Of a DNA stretch of 64,000 bases, positions 50,980 to 59,432 are shown in pieces. The position numbers and the translations under genes were made by a program. This DNA is from Actinacidiphila yeochonensis CN732 (lineage in GTDB: Bacteria > Actinomycetota > Actinomycetes > Streptomycetales > Streptomycetaceae). The notes beneath the pieces were generated by a model that saw only the letters and a list, made by a program, of their open reading frames with translations, searched no databases and was not told the origin of the DNA. The stretch is from assembly GCF_000745345.1 (NCBI RefSeq), contig NZ_JQNR01000005.1:868001-932000 (forward strand), given 5' to 3'. The number at the start of each line of letters is the position of its first letter. Position 1 is the first letter of the stretch.

Positions 50980-52875
50980 GTGTGGGCCCCGCCCGCCGAC
51001 CGGAGCACCACCGACGCGGACACCACCGACGCGCGCACCGCCGACGGGACGGAGCAGGAACTGGCCGAGCGGACGGAGCGGTTCGAGTCGGCCGAACGCT
51101 CCGGGTGGACGGTGGCCGACGCCGCCCACGACGACGTGTGGGCGTCCCCCTACGACCAGGCCGTCCCCCCAGCCGTCCCGGCCGCGCCGCCGCCCCGCCG
51201 GGTCCCGACCCGTCGCGTCCCCGGCAGGCACGCCAGGTCGACGTCCGGCCCCGTCCACTCGCCATCGCCCCCGGCTGCGCCCGCACCCGCTGCGCCCGCA
51301 CCCGCCGGGGCCGCCGCGCCGTCCTCGCGGATGGCCCGAGCGGCCGTCGCCACCGCCGGGCTCAGCGTCGCGGGCTCCGTACTCGGCCTGGTCCGCGACC
51401 AGGGCATCGCCCACCTCTTCGGGGCGGGCGCGGAGAGCGACGCGTTCCTGGTGGCCTGGACGGTGCCCGAGGTCGCCGCCACCGTGCTCATCGAGGACGC
51501 CATGGCGCTGCTGATGGTGCCCGCCTTCAGCACGGCGCTGGCCCGCCGCGGGGTGCGCGCCCTGGTCCGCGGCACGCTGCCGCGGCTGGTCGCCCTGCTG
51601 GCCGGGCTGACGGCGCTGCTCGCGGCGGGCGCGCCCGCCGTGGTGCGGGTGCTGGCCCCGGGACTGGCCGACCCGGCCACGGCGGTGGCGTGCACCCGGC
51701 TGACCGCGCTGACCGTGCTCACCTTCGGGATCGCCGGCTACCTCAGCGCGGGGCTGCGCGCCCACCGCCGGTTCGGGCCGCCCGCGGCGATCTACGTCGC
51801 CTACAACGCGGGCATCGTCGCCACCCTCTTTGCCCTGCACGGCGCGCTGGGCGTCAGGGCGGCGGCGGCCGGGGTGGCCGTCGGCGGAGCACTGATGGTG
51901 GCGGCCCAACTCCTCCCGGCGGTACGGCTGCTGCGCACCTCGCCCGGCACCGCGCACGCGACCGCGCCCGACACCGCGCCCGCCCCGGCCGACGCGCCCG
52001 GCCGGGCCGCCGGGTACGACCCGCTGGGCGTCGTGCTGCTCGCCCCCGTCGTCGTCTACACCCTCAGCCGCCAGGCGCAGGTGCTGGTGGAGCGGTACTT
52101 CGCCGCACCGCTGCGGGCCGGCGCCATCTCGCACCTCAACTACGCCGAGAAGGTCGCCCAGTTGCCGATGGCGCTGTCGGTGATGATCGTGACCGTCACC
52201 TTCCCCGCGCTCTCCCGGGCGCTGGCCGAGGGCGACGCCGACACGGCCCGGCGGCGGGTCGAACGGGATCTGGGACTGGCCTGCTTCGTGGTGCTGCTCG
52301 GCACCGCGTACGTGGTGGCGTGCGCCCCGCAGATCGTCCATGTGCTCTTCCAGCGAGGCGAGTTCACCGCCGCCGACACCACCGCGACGGCCGCCGTGAT
52401 GCGGGTGTACGCGCTCGGCCTGCTCGGCCAGAGCCTGGTCGGCACGCTGGTGCGGCCCTACTTCTCCGCGGCCCGGCCCACCTGGTACCCGGCCGCGGCG
52501 ATGGGCGCCGGGCTGCTGCTCACGGCGGTGCTGGACGCCGCCGCGGTCGGCCCGTTCGGCGCCTGCGGCATCGCGGCCGGCAACGCGGCGGGGATCACCC
52601 TGGCCGCGGCGCTGCTGCTGCGCGGCCTCGGCGGCCGCCCGGTCGCCCTGCGGGCCCGCGCCCTCGCCCCGGCCATGGCCCGCACCCTGCTGGCCGCCGC
52701 CGCGGCGGCGGCCGCCGGGTGGGCACTGGCGGCGCGGCTGCCGGACACCGCGGCCGTGGCCGCCTGCGCGGTGGCCGTCCCGCTGGTGTTCGGGGCCGGC
52801 GCGGCGGCCGTCCGCGCGCCCGAAGTCCCCTACCTGCTCGCGACCGTGACCCGGAGGGCCGTCCATGACCGCTGA
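50980..52875 (+). CDS. MurJ/MviN-family lipid flippase; N-terminus uncertain
   Basis: A 631-residue protein with an Ala/Pro-rich 115-residue lead and about 12-14 TM helices starting at MARAAVATAGLSVAGSVLGLVRDQGIAHLFGAGAESDAFLVAWTVPE, the MviN/MurJ signature; also VVYTLSRQAQVLVERYFAAPLRAGAISHLNYAEKVAQLP and RPYFSAARPTWYPA. Here it probably flips the exopolysaccharide lipid intermediate. GTG 50980 is the first in-frame start; the coupled ATG at 50699 (ATGA with the preceding stop) is out of frame by one missing base. Confidence 0.9.
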   Translation: MWAPPADRSTTDADTTDARTADGTEQELAERTERFESAERSGWTVADAAHDDVWASPYDQAVPPAVPAAPPPRRVPTRRVPGRHARSTSGPVHSPSPPAAPAPAAPAPAGAAAPSSRMARAAVATAGLSVAGSVLGLVRDQGIAHLFGAGAESDAFLVAWTVPEVAATVLIEDAMALLMVPAFSTALARRGVRALVRGTLPRLVALLAGLTALLAAGAPAVVRVLAPGLADPATAVACTRLTALTVLTFGIAGYLSAGLRAHRRFGPPAAIYVAYNAGIVATLFALHGALGVRAAAAGVAVGGALMVAAQLLPAVRLLRTSPGTAHATAPDTAPAPADAPGRAAGYDPLGVVLLAPVVVYTLSRQAQVLVERYFAAPLRAGAISHLNYAEKVAQLPMALSVMIVTVTFPALSRALAEGDADTARRRVERDLGLACFVVLLGTAYVVACAPQIVHVLFQRGEFTAADTTATAAVMRVYALGLLGQSLVGTLVRPYFSAARPTWYPAAAMGAGLLLTAVLDAAAVGPFGACGIAAGNAAGITLAAALLLRGLGGRPVALRARALAPAMARTLLAAAAAAAAGWALAARLPDTAAVAACAVAVPLVFGAGAAAVRAPEVPYLLATVTRRAVHDR

Positions 52876-53692
52876 TCCCCCCACCCGGACGCGCTCCCGC
52901 CACGGGGGCCGGGCCGGCCGCCGCGCGCCCTGGGCGCTGATGTACCACTCGGTGGCCGACCGGGCGGCCGGCGACCCGTACCTGGTCACCGTGGACCCCG
53001 ACCGGCTGGCCGACCAGTTGCGCTGGCTGGGCCGGCACGGCCTGACCGGGGTGAGCATGCGCGAACTGCTCACCGCCCGCGCCCGCGGCCGGGCCGACCG
53101 GCTGGTCGGCCTGACCTTCGACGACGGCTACGCCGACTTCCTCACCGAGGCCGTCCCGCGGCTGCGCGAACACGGCCACACCGCCACCGTGTTCGTCCTG
53201 GCCGGCCGGCTCGGCGGCAGCAACGTCTGGGACGCCGAGGGCCCGCGCAAGCCGCTGCTGACCGCCGACGGCGTCCGCGCCGTCCACCGGGCCGGCATGG
53301 AGGTCGGCTCCCACGGCCTGCTGCACCGCGACCTGACCACACTGGACGAGGCCGAGCTGGCCCGCGAACTCACCGAGAGCCGACGCCTGCTGGCCGAGAT
53401 CACCGGCGCCGTCCCGGTCGGCTTCTGCCACCCCTACGGCGCCGTCGACCCGCGCACCCTGCGGGCCGCCCGCACCTCCGGCTACGCCTACGCCTGCGCG
53501 GTCGACCCCGGTCCGCTGGCCTGCGTCCACGCGCTGCCGCGCAGCTACGTCGGCCACGCCGACACCTCTCCCCGGCTGCACGCCAAACGGCTGCTCCACC
53601 GGCTGCGCGGCCCCGTCCTGGCGCCGCCTTCCCCCCAGGCCGCCGTACCACCCGCCACACCACCCGCCGTACCGACAGGAGGCGACGCATGA
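52865..53692 (+). CDS. Polysaccharide deacetylase family protein (CE4)
   Basis: A 275-residue NodB-like protein: WALMYHSVADR, catalytic Asp and metal Asp in LTFDDGYADFLTE, metal His in SHGLLHRDLTTL and FCHPYGAVDPRTL. No signal peptide, so it acts in the cytoplasm or is exported by another way; expected to remove N-acetyl groups from the exopolysaccharide or its precursor. Start overlaps the MurJ stop by 11 bp. Confidence 0.93.
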   Translation: MTADPPTRTRSRHGGRAGRRAPWALMYHSVADRAAGDPYLVTVDPDRLADQLRWLGRHGLTGVSMRELLTARARGRADRLVGLTFDDGYADFLTEAVPRLREHGHTATVFVLAGRLGGSNVWDAEGPRKPLLTADGVRAVHRAGMEVGSHGLLHRDLTTLDEAELARELTESRRLLAEITGAVPVGFCHPYGAVDPRTLRAARTSGYAYACAVDPGPLACVHALPRSYVGHADTSPRLHAKRLLHRLRGPVLAPPSPQAAVPPATPPAVPTGGDA

Positions 53693-55443
53693 AGGTCCTG
53701 CACGTCATCACCGGCCTGGAGATCGGTGGCGCCGAGCAGCAACTGCGGCTGCTGCTCAGGCACCTGGACGCCGAGTGCGAGGTCGTCTCGCTCACCGGCA
53801 GCGGCCCGCTGGCCGAGGCGATCCGCGCCGACGGGGTGCGGGTCACCGAGCTGCGCATGGCCGGCAACCTCGACCTGGAGGCGCTGCCCCGGCTGGTCGG
53901 GGTGATCCGGGCCGCCCGACCCGACATCGTCCACACCCACCTGTACCGGGCCTGCGTCTACGGCCGCGTCGCCGCCCGGCTCGCCGGGGTGCGCACCGTG
54001 GTGGCCACCGAGCACTCGCTGGGCGCCACCCGGATCGAGGGCCGCCCGCTGACGGCGGGCACCCGGGCGCTGTACCGGGCCACCGAACTCCTCGGCCAGG
54101 CCACCCTCGCGGTGTCGCCGACCGTCGCCGCACGCCTGCGGGCGTGGGGGGTGCCCGCCGCCCGCGTGCACGTGGCGCCCAACGGCATCGAGCCCGGGCG
54201 CTTCGCCTACGACCCGGCCGCGCGCGCCCGGGTCCGGAAGCTCCTGCGCATCCCGCAGGACGCGTTCGTGGTCGGCGGGGTGGGCCGGCAGGTGGCCGGC
54301 AAGCGGTTCGACGTACTGGTACGGGCCGTGGCCGAACACCCGGGCGTCCACCTGCTGCTGGCCGGCGACGGCATCGAACGGGTGCCGCTGCTCCGCCTCG
54401 TGCAGGGCCTCGGCGTCCAGGACCGGGTCCGGATGGCGGACCAGGCCACCACTGAGGTCGCCGAGGTCCTCAGCGCCATGGACCTGTTCGCCTCGCCCTC
54501 CGACGACGAGGCGTTCGGCCTCGCGGTCGTCGAGGCGCTGGCCGCCGGGCTCCCGGTGCTCTACGCGGCCTGCCCGGCCGTGGAGGACCTGCCGCCCGAC
54601 CACGCCCCCGGCGCCCGGAAGATCGTCCCGGCGCGGGCGTCGGCGCAGTCGGCCGAGCCCGCGGAGCCCGCCGAGCCCGCGGAGCCCGCCGAGCCCGCGG
54701 AGCCCGCCGGGTCCGCGGAGCCCGCCGCGCACCCCGGTGACCGAGCGGGCGGGCAGGACGGCGGGCGGTCGACGGCGGAGCTGGCAGCGCGGTTCGCGGA
54801 GGCGATCGGCGCCGAACTCGCCGCCGGGCCGCGCCGCCTGCCACCGCCGCCGGCCGTCGGCCAGTACGACATCGTCTGCACCGCGCAGCAGGTCATGGCC
54901 GTCTACGAACGTGCGCACCACCGCGCCGGGCTGCTGCGCCGACGCCGGCCCGCGCCGCCCGCCGCCGTCCCGGCCCAGTCGGCGGCCCCCGGGACCCCGC
55001 CGCACAGGCGGCCCCGTCCGGTGCTCTGGAGCCCGGGTCCGTCCCCGCGCCGCAGGGTCCCGCCACCGCCCCGGCGCCGACTCCCGTCCCCCCGGCCGCC
55101 GGACCGTCCGCGACCGCCGCCCAGAAGTGAGAAGACAGCCATGACCGACTTCCGCGACCCGACGGACCTCCGGCGGGCCGCCCCCGCCGCCGGGTTCCCC
55201 GCCGGATGCCCCGCTGGGTGCCGCTCCCGCTCGGCATCGGCCTCGGCCTGGCCGCCGGGCTGGGCTACGGGCTCGCGGCCACCCCGCAGTACACCGCCTC
55301 CGGGTACGTGGTGGTCGTCCCCGAGGCCGGCACCGACGCGCCCACCGCCCTCGGCTTCGCCCAGGCGTACGGCCGGATCGCCACCGGCTCGGCGGTACTG
55401 GCCGGCGCCCAGGCCGCCACACACACGGCCGCGTCCGACCTGA
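53689..55443 (+). CDS. Glycosyltransferase family 4, C-terminus apparently frameshifted
   Basis: Residues 1-370 are an intact GT4: LHVITGLEIGGAEQQLRLLLRHL, HTHLYRACVYGRVAARLAGV, APNGIEPGRFAY, VGGVGRQVAGKRFDVLVRAV, DLFASPSDDEAFGLAVVEALAAG (E-x7-E). A Glu-Pro-Ala repeat (EPAEPAEPA) lies at about 323-345. After about 54990 this frame turns Arg/Pro-rich, while the frame one base earlier reads a plausible tail ending GPSATAAQK with TGA at 55128-55130, just before the next ATG (55141). So the native end is probably 55130 and the frame to 55443 is artefactual. ATG 53689 overlaps the deacetylase gene by ATGA. Confidence 0.85.
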   Translation: MKVLHVITGLEIGGAEQQLRLLLRHLDAECEVVSLTGSGPLAEAIRADGVRVTELRMAGNLDLEALPRLVGVIRAARPDIVHTHLYRACVYGRVAARLAGVRTVVATEHSLGATRIEGRPLTAGTRALYRATELLGQATLAVSPTVAARLRAWGVPAARVHVAPNGIEPGRFAYDPAARARVRKLLRIPQDAFVVGGVGRQVAGKRFDVLVRAVAEHPGVHLLLAGDGIERVPLLRLVQGLGVQDRVRMADQATTEVAEVLSAMDLFASPSDDEAFGLAVVEALAAGLPVLYAACPAVEDLPPDHAPGARKIVPARASAQSAEPAEPAEPAEPAEPAEPAGSAEPAAHPGDRAGGQDGGRSTAELAARFAEAIGAELAAGPRRLPPPPAVGQYDIVCTAQQVMAVYERAHHRAGLLRRRRPAPPAAVPAQSAAPGTPPHRRPRPVLWSPGPSPRRRVPPPPRRRLPSPRPPDRPRPPPRSEKTAMTDFRDPTDLRRAAPAAGFPAGCPAGCRSRSASASAWPPGWATGSRPPRSTPPPGTWWSSPRPAPTRPPPSASPRRTAGSPPARRYWPAPRPPHTRPRPT

Positions 55444-55808
55444 GGGCGCGGGTGCGGGCCGAGACCTCGCCCGACGCGCCGATGATCGAACTAACCGGCA
55501 CCTCCCCCCGGGCGGCCGAGGCCGCCTCCGCCGCCAACGCCGTGGCCCGCTCGCTGGCCGCCGTCGCCAACCGGGACAGCGCGGCCACCGGGGTACGGCT
55601 GATGTTCTTCTCCCCCGCCGCCGCGCCCACCGCGCCTTCCTCCCCCTCGGCCCCGCTCGCCGGGGCGGTCGGCGCGAGCGCGGGCGGCCTGCTGGGCGGG
55701 CTGGTCCTGCTCGTCCGCCCGCGGCCCGAGGAACAGGACGGACCGGAGGGGCCCGCGGCCCAGGTGCCGACCCCGGCGGCGGCCGAGCCGGAACGGGCCG
55801 CGGTGTGA
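55206..55808 (+). CDS. Wzz-like chain-length/lipopolysaccharide biosynthesis protein; start probably frameshifted
   Basis: A 200-residue protein with TM helices at both ends (LPLGIGLGLAAGLGYGLAA; GAVGASAGGLLGGLVLLV) and a periplasm-type loop: QYTASGYVVVVPEAGT, the Wzz/capsule-chain-length pattern without a kinase domain. ATG 55206 has no ribosome-binding site. The likely start is ATG 55141 (GAAGTGAGAAG upstream), whose frame reads MTDFRDPTDLRRAAPAAGF and needs one base added near 55200 to join this frame. Confidence 0.75.
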   Translation: MPRWVPLPLGIGLGLAAGLGYGLAATPQYTASGYVVVVPEAGTDAPTALGFAQAYGRIATGSAVLAGAQAATHTAASDLRARVRAETSPDAPMIELTGTSPRAAEAASAANAVARSLAAVANRDSAATGVRLMFFSPAAAPTAPSSPSAPLAGAVGASAGGLLGGLVLLVRPRPEEQDGPEGPAAQVPTPAAAEPERAAV

Positions 55809-57286
55809 GCGCCCCCCGACCGGACCCACGCGTCGGGCCACCCGCGCCCACCTCCGCGACGGCACGTCCGCCGGAACCCGGACCGCCTCGGCCCCGCCGC
55901 ACCCCTGCCGAGCCCGACGACCCCGACGGGCCCCACGAGCCCGAGGACCCCGACGGGCCGGTTTCTGCCGGATACGAGGTGGCCGTCTGCCGCGACACCG
56001 CGGGCTTCGCCGCCCTCGGCCCCGAGTGGTCGGCGCTGCACGGCCGCTGCCCGGAGGCCACACCGTTCCAGAGCCACGCCTGGCTCCACTCGTGGTGGCT
56101 GTCGTACGGGGGGCGCCGGGGGCGGCTGCGGGTCGTGGTGGTCCGGCACGGCGGGCGGCTGGTCGCGGCGGCGCCGCTGGCGCGGGTCGGCGGGCCGCTG
56201 CCCGCCGTGGTGCCGCTCGGCGGCGCGGTCACCGACTACTCCGACGTGCTGCTCGACCCGGCGCACCGCCCGGGCGCCGTCGACGCGCTGCTGGCCGGAC
56301 TGCGCCGGGCCGCCCGCGGCGCGGTGCTCGACCTGCGCGAGGTGCGGCCGGGCGGCGCGGCCGAGTTGCTGTACACGCGGTGGGAGGGCCCCCGGCGGCG
56401 GCTGCCGGACTCGCTCTGCCTTGAGCTGCCGGGCGGCCCGATGGACGCGCTGATCGCCCGGGTGGGCAGCTCGCGCGGCCAGCGCATCCGCTCCGACCTG
56501 CGGAAGATCGCCGCCGCCGGGCTGGCCGAACGGCAGGTGCCGGTGGCTGAGGTACCGGCCGCCGTGGCACGGCTGCTGCGGCTGCACCAGGAGCAGTGGC
56601 GGGGGCGCGGCATCACCCCCGAGCATCTGAGGCCACGGTTCGCCGAGCACCTGGCACGCGCCTGCGGGGCGATGGCCGCCTCCGGCGAGGCGGCGGTCAC
56701 CGAGTTCCGGCTCCCCTCCGCGCAGGGCGCACCGGACACTCCGGGTGCGCCGGACGAACAGGGCGCACCGGACACACCGGACGCACCGGGCGAAGGCCGA
56801 GAGGCCGACGCGGGCGCTCGCCCTCACCCGGACGGCGGTACGGCCGACGGACCCGGCGGCGAACTGGTGGCCGCCGACCTCACGCTGCTGTCGCCCGCGC
56901 TCTGCGGCGGCTACCTCTTCGGTGCCCGGCCGGCCGCGCTGCGCGCCGCGCGGGTCGACACCACCACGCTGCTGATGCGGCTGGGCGCGCGCCACACCGC
57001 GGAGGGCGGGCTGCCGGTGCTGAGCCTGCTGCGGGGGGACGAGCCGCACAAGGCGCACTGGCGTCCCGGACGGGCCGTCAACTCCCGGCTGATGATGGCC
57101 GGCCCGTTCTCCGCGCCGCTGCTCGCCGCACGGTACGCCCCGGCCTCCGCCCGCGCCCGACTGCGCGGCCGCCCACTGCCGAGGCTGCGCGCCGCACGGG
57201 CCCGGCTCATGGCCCTGCGGGCGGCCCTGGCGGAGCGGGCCGCGCGGGTCCGCCGCGACGGTCAGCGGGACCGGCGCGAACGCTGA
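55805..57286 (+). CDS. GNAT / BioF2-like (CelD-type) acyltransferase
   Basis: A 493-residue protein. A Pro-rich lead precedes GYEVAVCRDTAGFAALGPEWSALH, TPFQSHAWLHSWWLSYG, SRGQRIRSDLRKIAAAGL, LLRLHQEQWRGRGITPEHLRPRFAEHLAR, an acidic insert (about 300-355) and HTAEGGLPVLSLLRGDEPHKAHWRPG. This is the GNAT_6/BioF2-like fold linked with cellulose/exopolysaccharide operons (CelD). It may acylate the polysaccharide or lipid carrier. GTG 55805 overlaps the Wzz-like stop by GTGA. Last gene of the operon. Confidence 0.9.
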   Translation: MSAPRPDPRVGPPAPTSATARPPEPGPPRPRRTPAEPDDPDGPHEPEDPDGPVSAGYEVAVCRDTAGFAALGPEWSALHGRCPEATPFQSHAWLHSWWLSYGGRRGRLRVVVVRHGGRLVAAAPLARVGGPLPAVVPLGGAVTDYSDVLLDPAHRPGAVDALLAGLRRAARGAVLDLREVRPGGAAELLYTRWEGPRRRLPDSLCLELPGGPMDALIARVGSSRGQRIRSDLRKIAAAGLAERQVPVAEVPAAVARLLRLHQEQWRGRGITPEHLRPRFAEHLARACGAMAASGEAAVTEFRLPSAQGAPDTPGAPDEQGAPDTPDAPGEGREADAGARPHPDGGTADGPGGELVAADLTLLSPALCGGYLFGARPAALRAARVDTTTLLMRLGARHTAEGGLPVLSLLRGDEPHKAHWRPGRAVNSRLMMAGPFSAPLLAARYAPASARARLRGRPLPRLRAARARLMALRAALAERAARVRRDGQRDRRER

Positions 57287-57347
57287 GCCCGGCAGTTCAG
57301 GACGCCACCGGGTCCTGAGCCCGGCAGTTCAGGACGCCACGGGGTCC
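57284..57347. repeat. 32-bp tandem repeat containing the GNAT stop codon
   Basis: Copies at 57284-57315 and 57316-57347, with a third partial one to 57360. Each starts TGAGCCCGGCAGTTCAGGAC; the first TGA is the GNAT stop. Confidence 0.88.
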
Positions 57348-58730
57348 TGAGCCCGGCGGTTCAGGACCCCGTGGCGCGGCTGAGGGCGGCGATCGGGGCG
57401 CCGTCGGCCGCGCCGCCCGAGGGCCGCACGAGCGGCTCCGGGCTCGCCGGCGGCGCGGCCGGCGTCGTCCCCTCGGGCGCGGGGACCGCCGGGACGGCGG
57501 CGGGCGCCGAGGGGCCGCCTGGCCGTGCGGCGGCGTGCCGGCCGGGCTGGGGGACGGGCCCGCAGGCCGGGCAGCGGGGGAAGCGGCCGGCTGCTCGGCG
57601 GCGGACGGACCGTCTGACGCGCCGGTGGACGGCGCCGAGGTGTCGATCGGCGGGGGCGCCGAGGCGGTCTGCCGGCCGTAGAGCATGATCCGGTAGACCT
57701 TGGCCGCCTGCGGGTTCTGGTCGCACTCCCGGATGCCGTGCGGGCAGTAGTCGGTGAGGGTCTGGTAGAGCGCGTGGTGGGTGTTGATCCAGGTGAGCAT
57801 CAGCGTCATCCAGTCCGGGTCGTCGCCGTTCTGGAAGAGGCCCCACTCCGGGTAGGAGACCGGTTTTCCGTGTTCGCCCGCGAAGTCCACCTGCTCCTGG
57901 AGGCCGTACGGCTCGGTCACCTGGTCGTAGAAGGACTCGCCCGCGGGCTGGTCGTAGGAGTCCATGCCGATGACGTCCACCACGCCGTCGCCCGGGTAGC
58001 ACTCGGTCCACGGGATCGCGTCCTGGCCGCGGCTGGGCGCGAAGTCGAAGCGGAAGTGCTGGCCGGGCACCGCGCGCATCGCGGCCACGATCCGGTTCCA
58101 GTACTCCTTCCAGCCGGCCGGGTCGGGCCCGCAGCGGTGGGTGTAGGTGACGCCGTTCATCTCCCAGCCGAGCACGATCACCGTGTCCGGCACGCCGAGC
58201 CGCACCAGGCGGCGGGCCAGCGCGGTGAAGTGCGCGTCGTCGGCGCCCCGCGCGCCCTGGTCGATCAGGGCGCGCACGTCGGCGTCGGACACGCCGCCCT
58301 CGTCGTCCTCCTGCATGGGGACGTTGAGCACGAACATCCGCCCGGACCGGGCGCGGGTCCACTGCGCCCAGGGCGCCAGCTGCGCGTCCTCGCCCTCGAT
58401 GCCCTGCCAGCTGTCGCCCGGCAGGTAGGTGTGGGCGACCCGCACCGGCGTACCGCCGAGCCAGGACTGGAGGTCCGCCAGGGCCGCCACGCCCTCCGGA
58501 CCCGAGTCGGTGAAGGCGCCCAGCGGGGGGATCTCGTCGGCGCCGGCCCTGGCCGCCGCGCCGTCCGCCGCCACGGCCGAGGTCCCGTCGGCGGCCGGCA
58601 CGCCCGCCGTACCGGGCCGCGCGGACACCGAGTCGTCGCGGACCGCCGTCGCCGTCAGGCCGCTGAGTGCCAGCGCCGCAGCGGCCAGCACCACCCCCGT
58701 CCTCCCCCGCAACCGGTACCGGTCGGCCAT
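57297..58730 (-). CDS. Secreted GH26-like glycoside hydrolase; C-terminal tail frameshifted
   Basis: A 477-residue exported protein: signal/TM segment VVLAAAALALSGLTATAV, then a TIM-barrel domain: VRVAHTYLPGDSWQGIEG, VIVLGWEMNGVTYTH (acid/base Glu in WEMNG), DVIGMDSYDQPAG, GKPVSYPEWGLFQNGDDPDW (nucleophile Glu). GH26-type enzymes cut beta-mannan or related glycans. From about 57530 the frame becomes Arg/Pro-rich, and the neighbouring frame gives a natural tail (PAPEGTTPAAPPASPEPLV ... LSRATGS) ending at 57361. Adjacent to the exopolysaccharide operon it may trim that polymer. ATG 58730 has GAGCGATCC only. Confidence 0.85.
   Translation of the reverse strand: MADRYRLRGRTGVVLAAAALALSGLTATAVRDDSVSARPGTAGVPAADGTSAVAADGAAARAGADEIPPLGAFTDSGPEGVAALADLQSWLGGTPVRVAHTYLPGDSWQGIEGEDAQLAPWAQWTRARSGRMFVLNVPMQEDDEGGVSDADVRALIDQGARGADDAHFTALARRLVRLGVPDTVIVLGWEMNGVTYTHRCGPDPAGWKEYWNRIVAAMRAVPGQHFRFDFAPSRGQDAIPWTECYPGDGVVDVIGMDSYDQPAGESFYDQVTEPYGLQEQVDFAGEHGKPVSYPEWGLFQNGDDPDWMTLMLTWINTHHALYQTLTDYCPHGIRECDQNPQAAKVYRIMLYGRQTASAPPPIDTSAPSTGASDGPSAAEQPAASPAARPAGPSPSPAGTPPHGQAAPRRPPPSRRSPRPRGRRRPRRRRARSRSCGPRAARPTAPRSPPSAAPRGPEPPGSGPRGVLNCRAQDPVAS
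57336..57375. terminator. Bidirectional terminator between exopolysaccharide operon and GH26-like gene
   Basis: A perfect 15-bp stem GCCACGGGGTCCTGA (57336-57350) with 57361-57375, 10-nt loop. It lies between convergent genes and covers the probable native stop codon (57361) of the hydrolase. Confidence 0.85.
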
Positions 58731-59432
58731 GGATCGCTCCTCGCTCGAAAACGGCGGCACCCTGGCCGCCCCTCTGTGCGGTAATTCATAACGTACGAAG
58801 AATTGACGGCCAGACATCTGCGCGCCGACCACCGGCGTGCCGCCCCCGTCCGGCCCCACAGCGTCCCTTCACACCGGCCACCACTCTCGTGAGGGGCGCG
58901 GCAGCCACCCCAGGGAGGGCCGCCGGAACGGCCACCGGGACAGCCGCCAGGAGAGCCACCGGGACGGCCCGCGCCGGGGGCACCCGGCCGCCGATCCGCC
59001 CCGGCGCGCGGGCGGAAGGAACGTTACGTCAGAAGTATTCCCGCAGGTCAGCTCGGCCTCACCGGGAATCGGCCGCACTCCGGCGCGTCCGCCGGGCCGT
59101 TCCCGCCGTCCCGCCAACCGCCGGTCCCGCGCACGCCCTTCCGCACCACGGCGTGCGCCCCGCCGACCACGCCCGCCCCCTGGTTCCACGTATCCACGCC
59201 TGCACCTCACGGGGCTTTCGGCGCCGATTCCGTGCCGTTCCAGCACCGTTGGCGCACCGGGGGGATTCCGCTCCTTACCAGGAAGACGCCGAGACCCGAC
59301 GGAAGACAGGAAGAGTCGATATCACTCGGGCGGATGAATTCCACGACTGCTTTTGCCGATAATCGGCTCCAATCCACGGTTCTCCCGCCCCCCGGCGCCA
59401 CGATGAGGCCCGGACTCACGGAAGGGGTCGGC
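58731..59432. other. Long gap between the hydrolase and melC1-like genes
   Basis: Holds the divergent promoters: an A/T-rich patch at 58785-58805 (GGTAATTCATAACGTACGAA) for the hydrolase, and 59300-59380 for the tyrosinase pair, with the palindrome GCCGATAATCGGC at 59355-59367. The middle (58840-59240) is GC-rich with no gene I can support. Confidence 0.5.
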
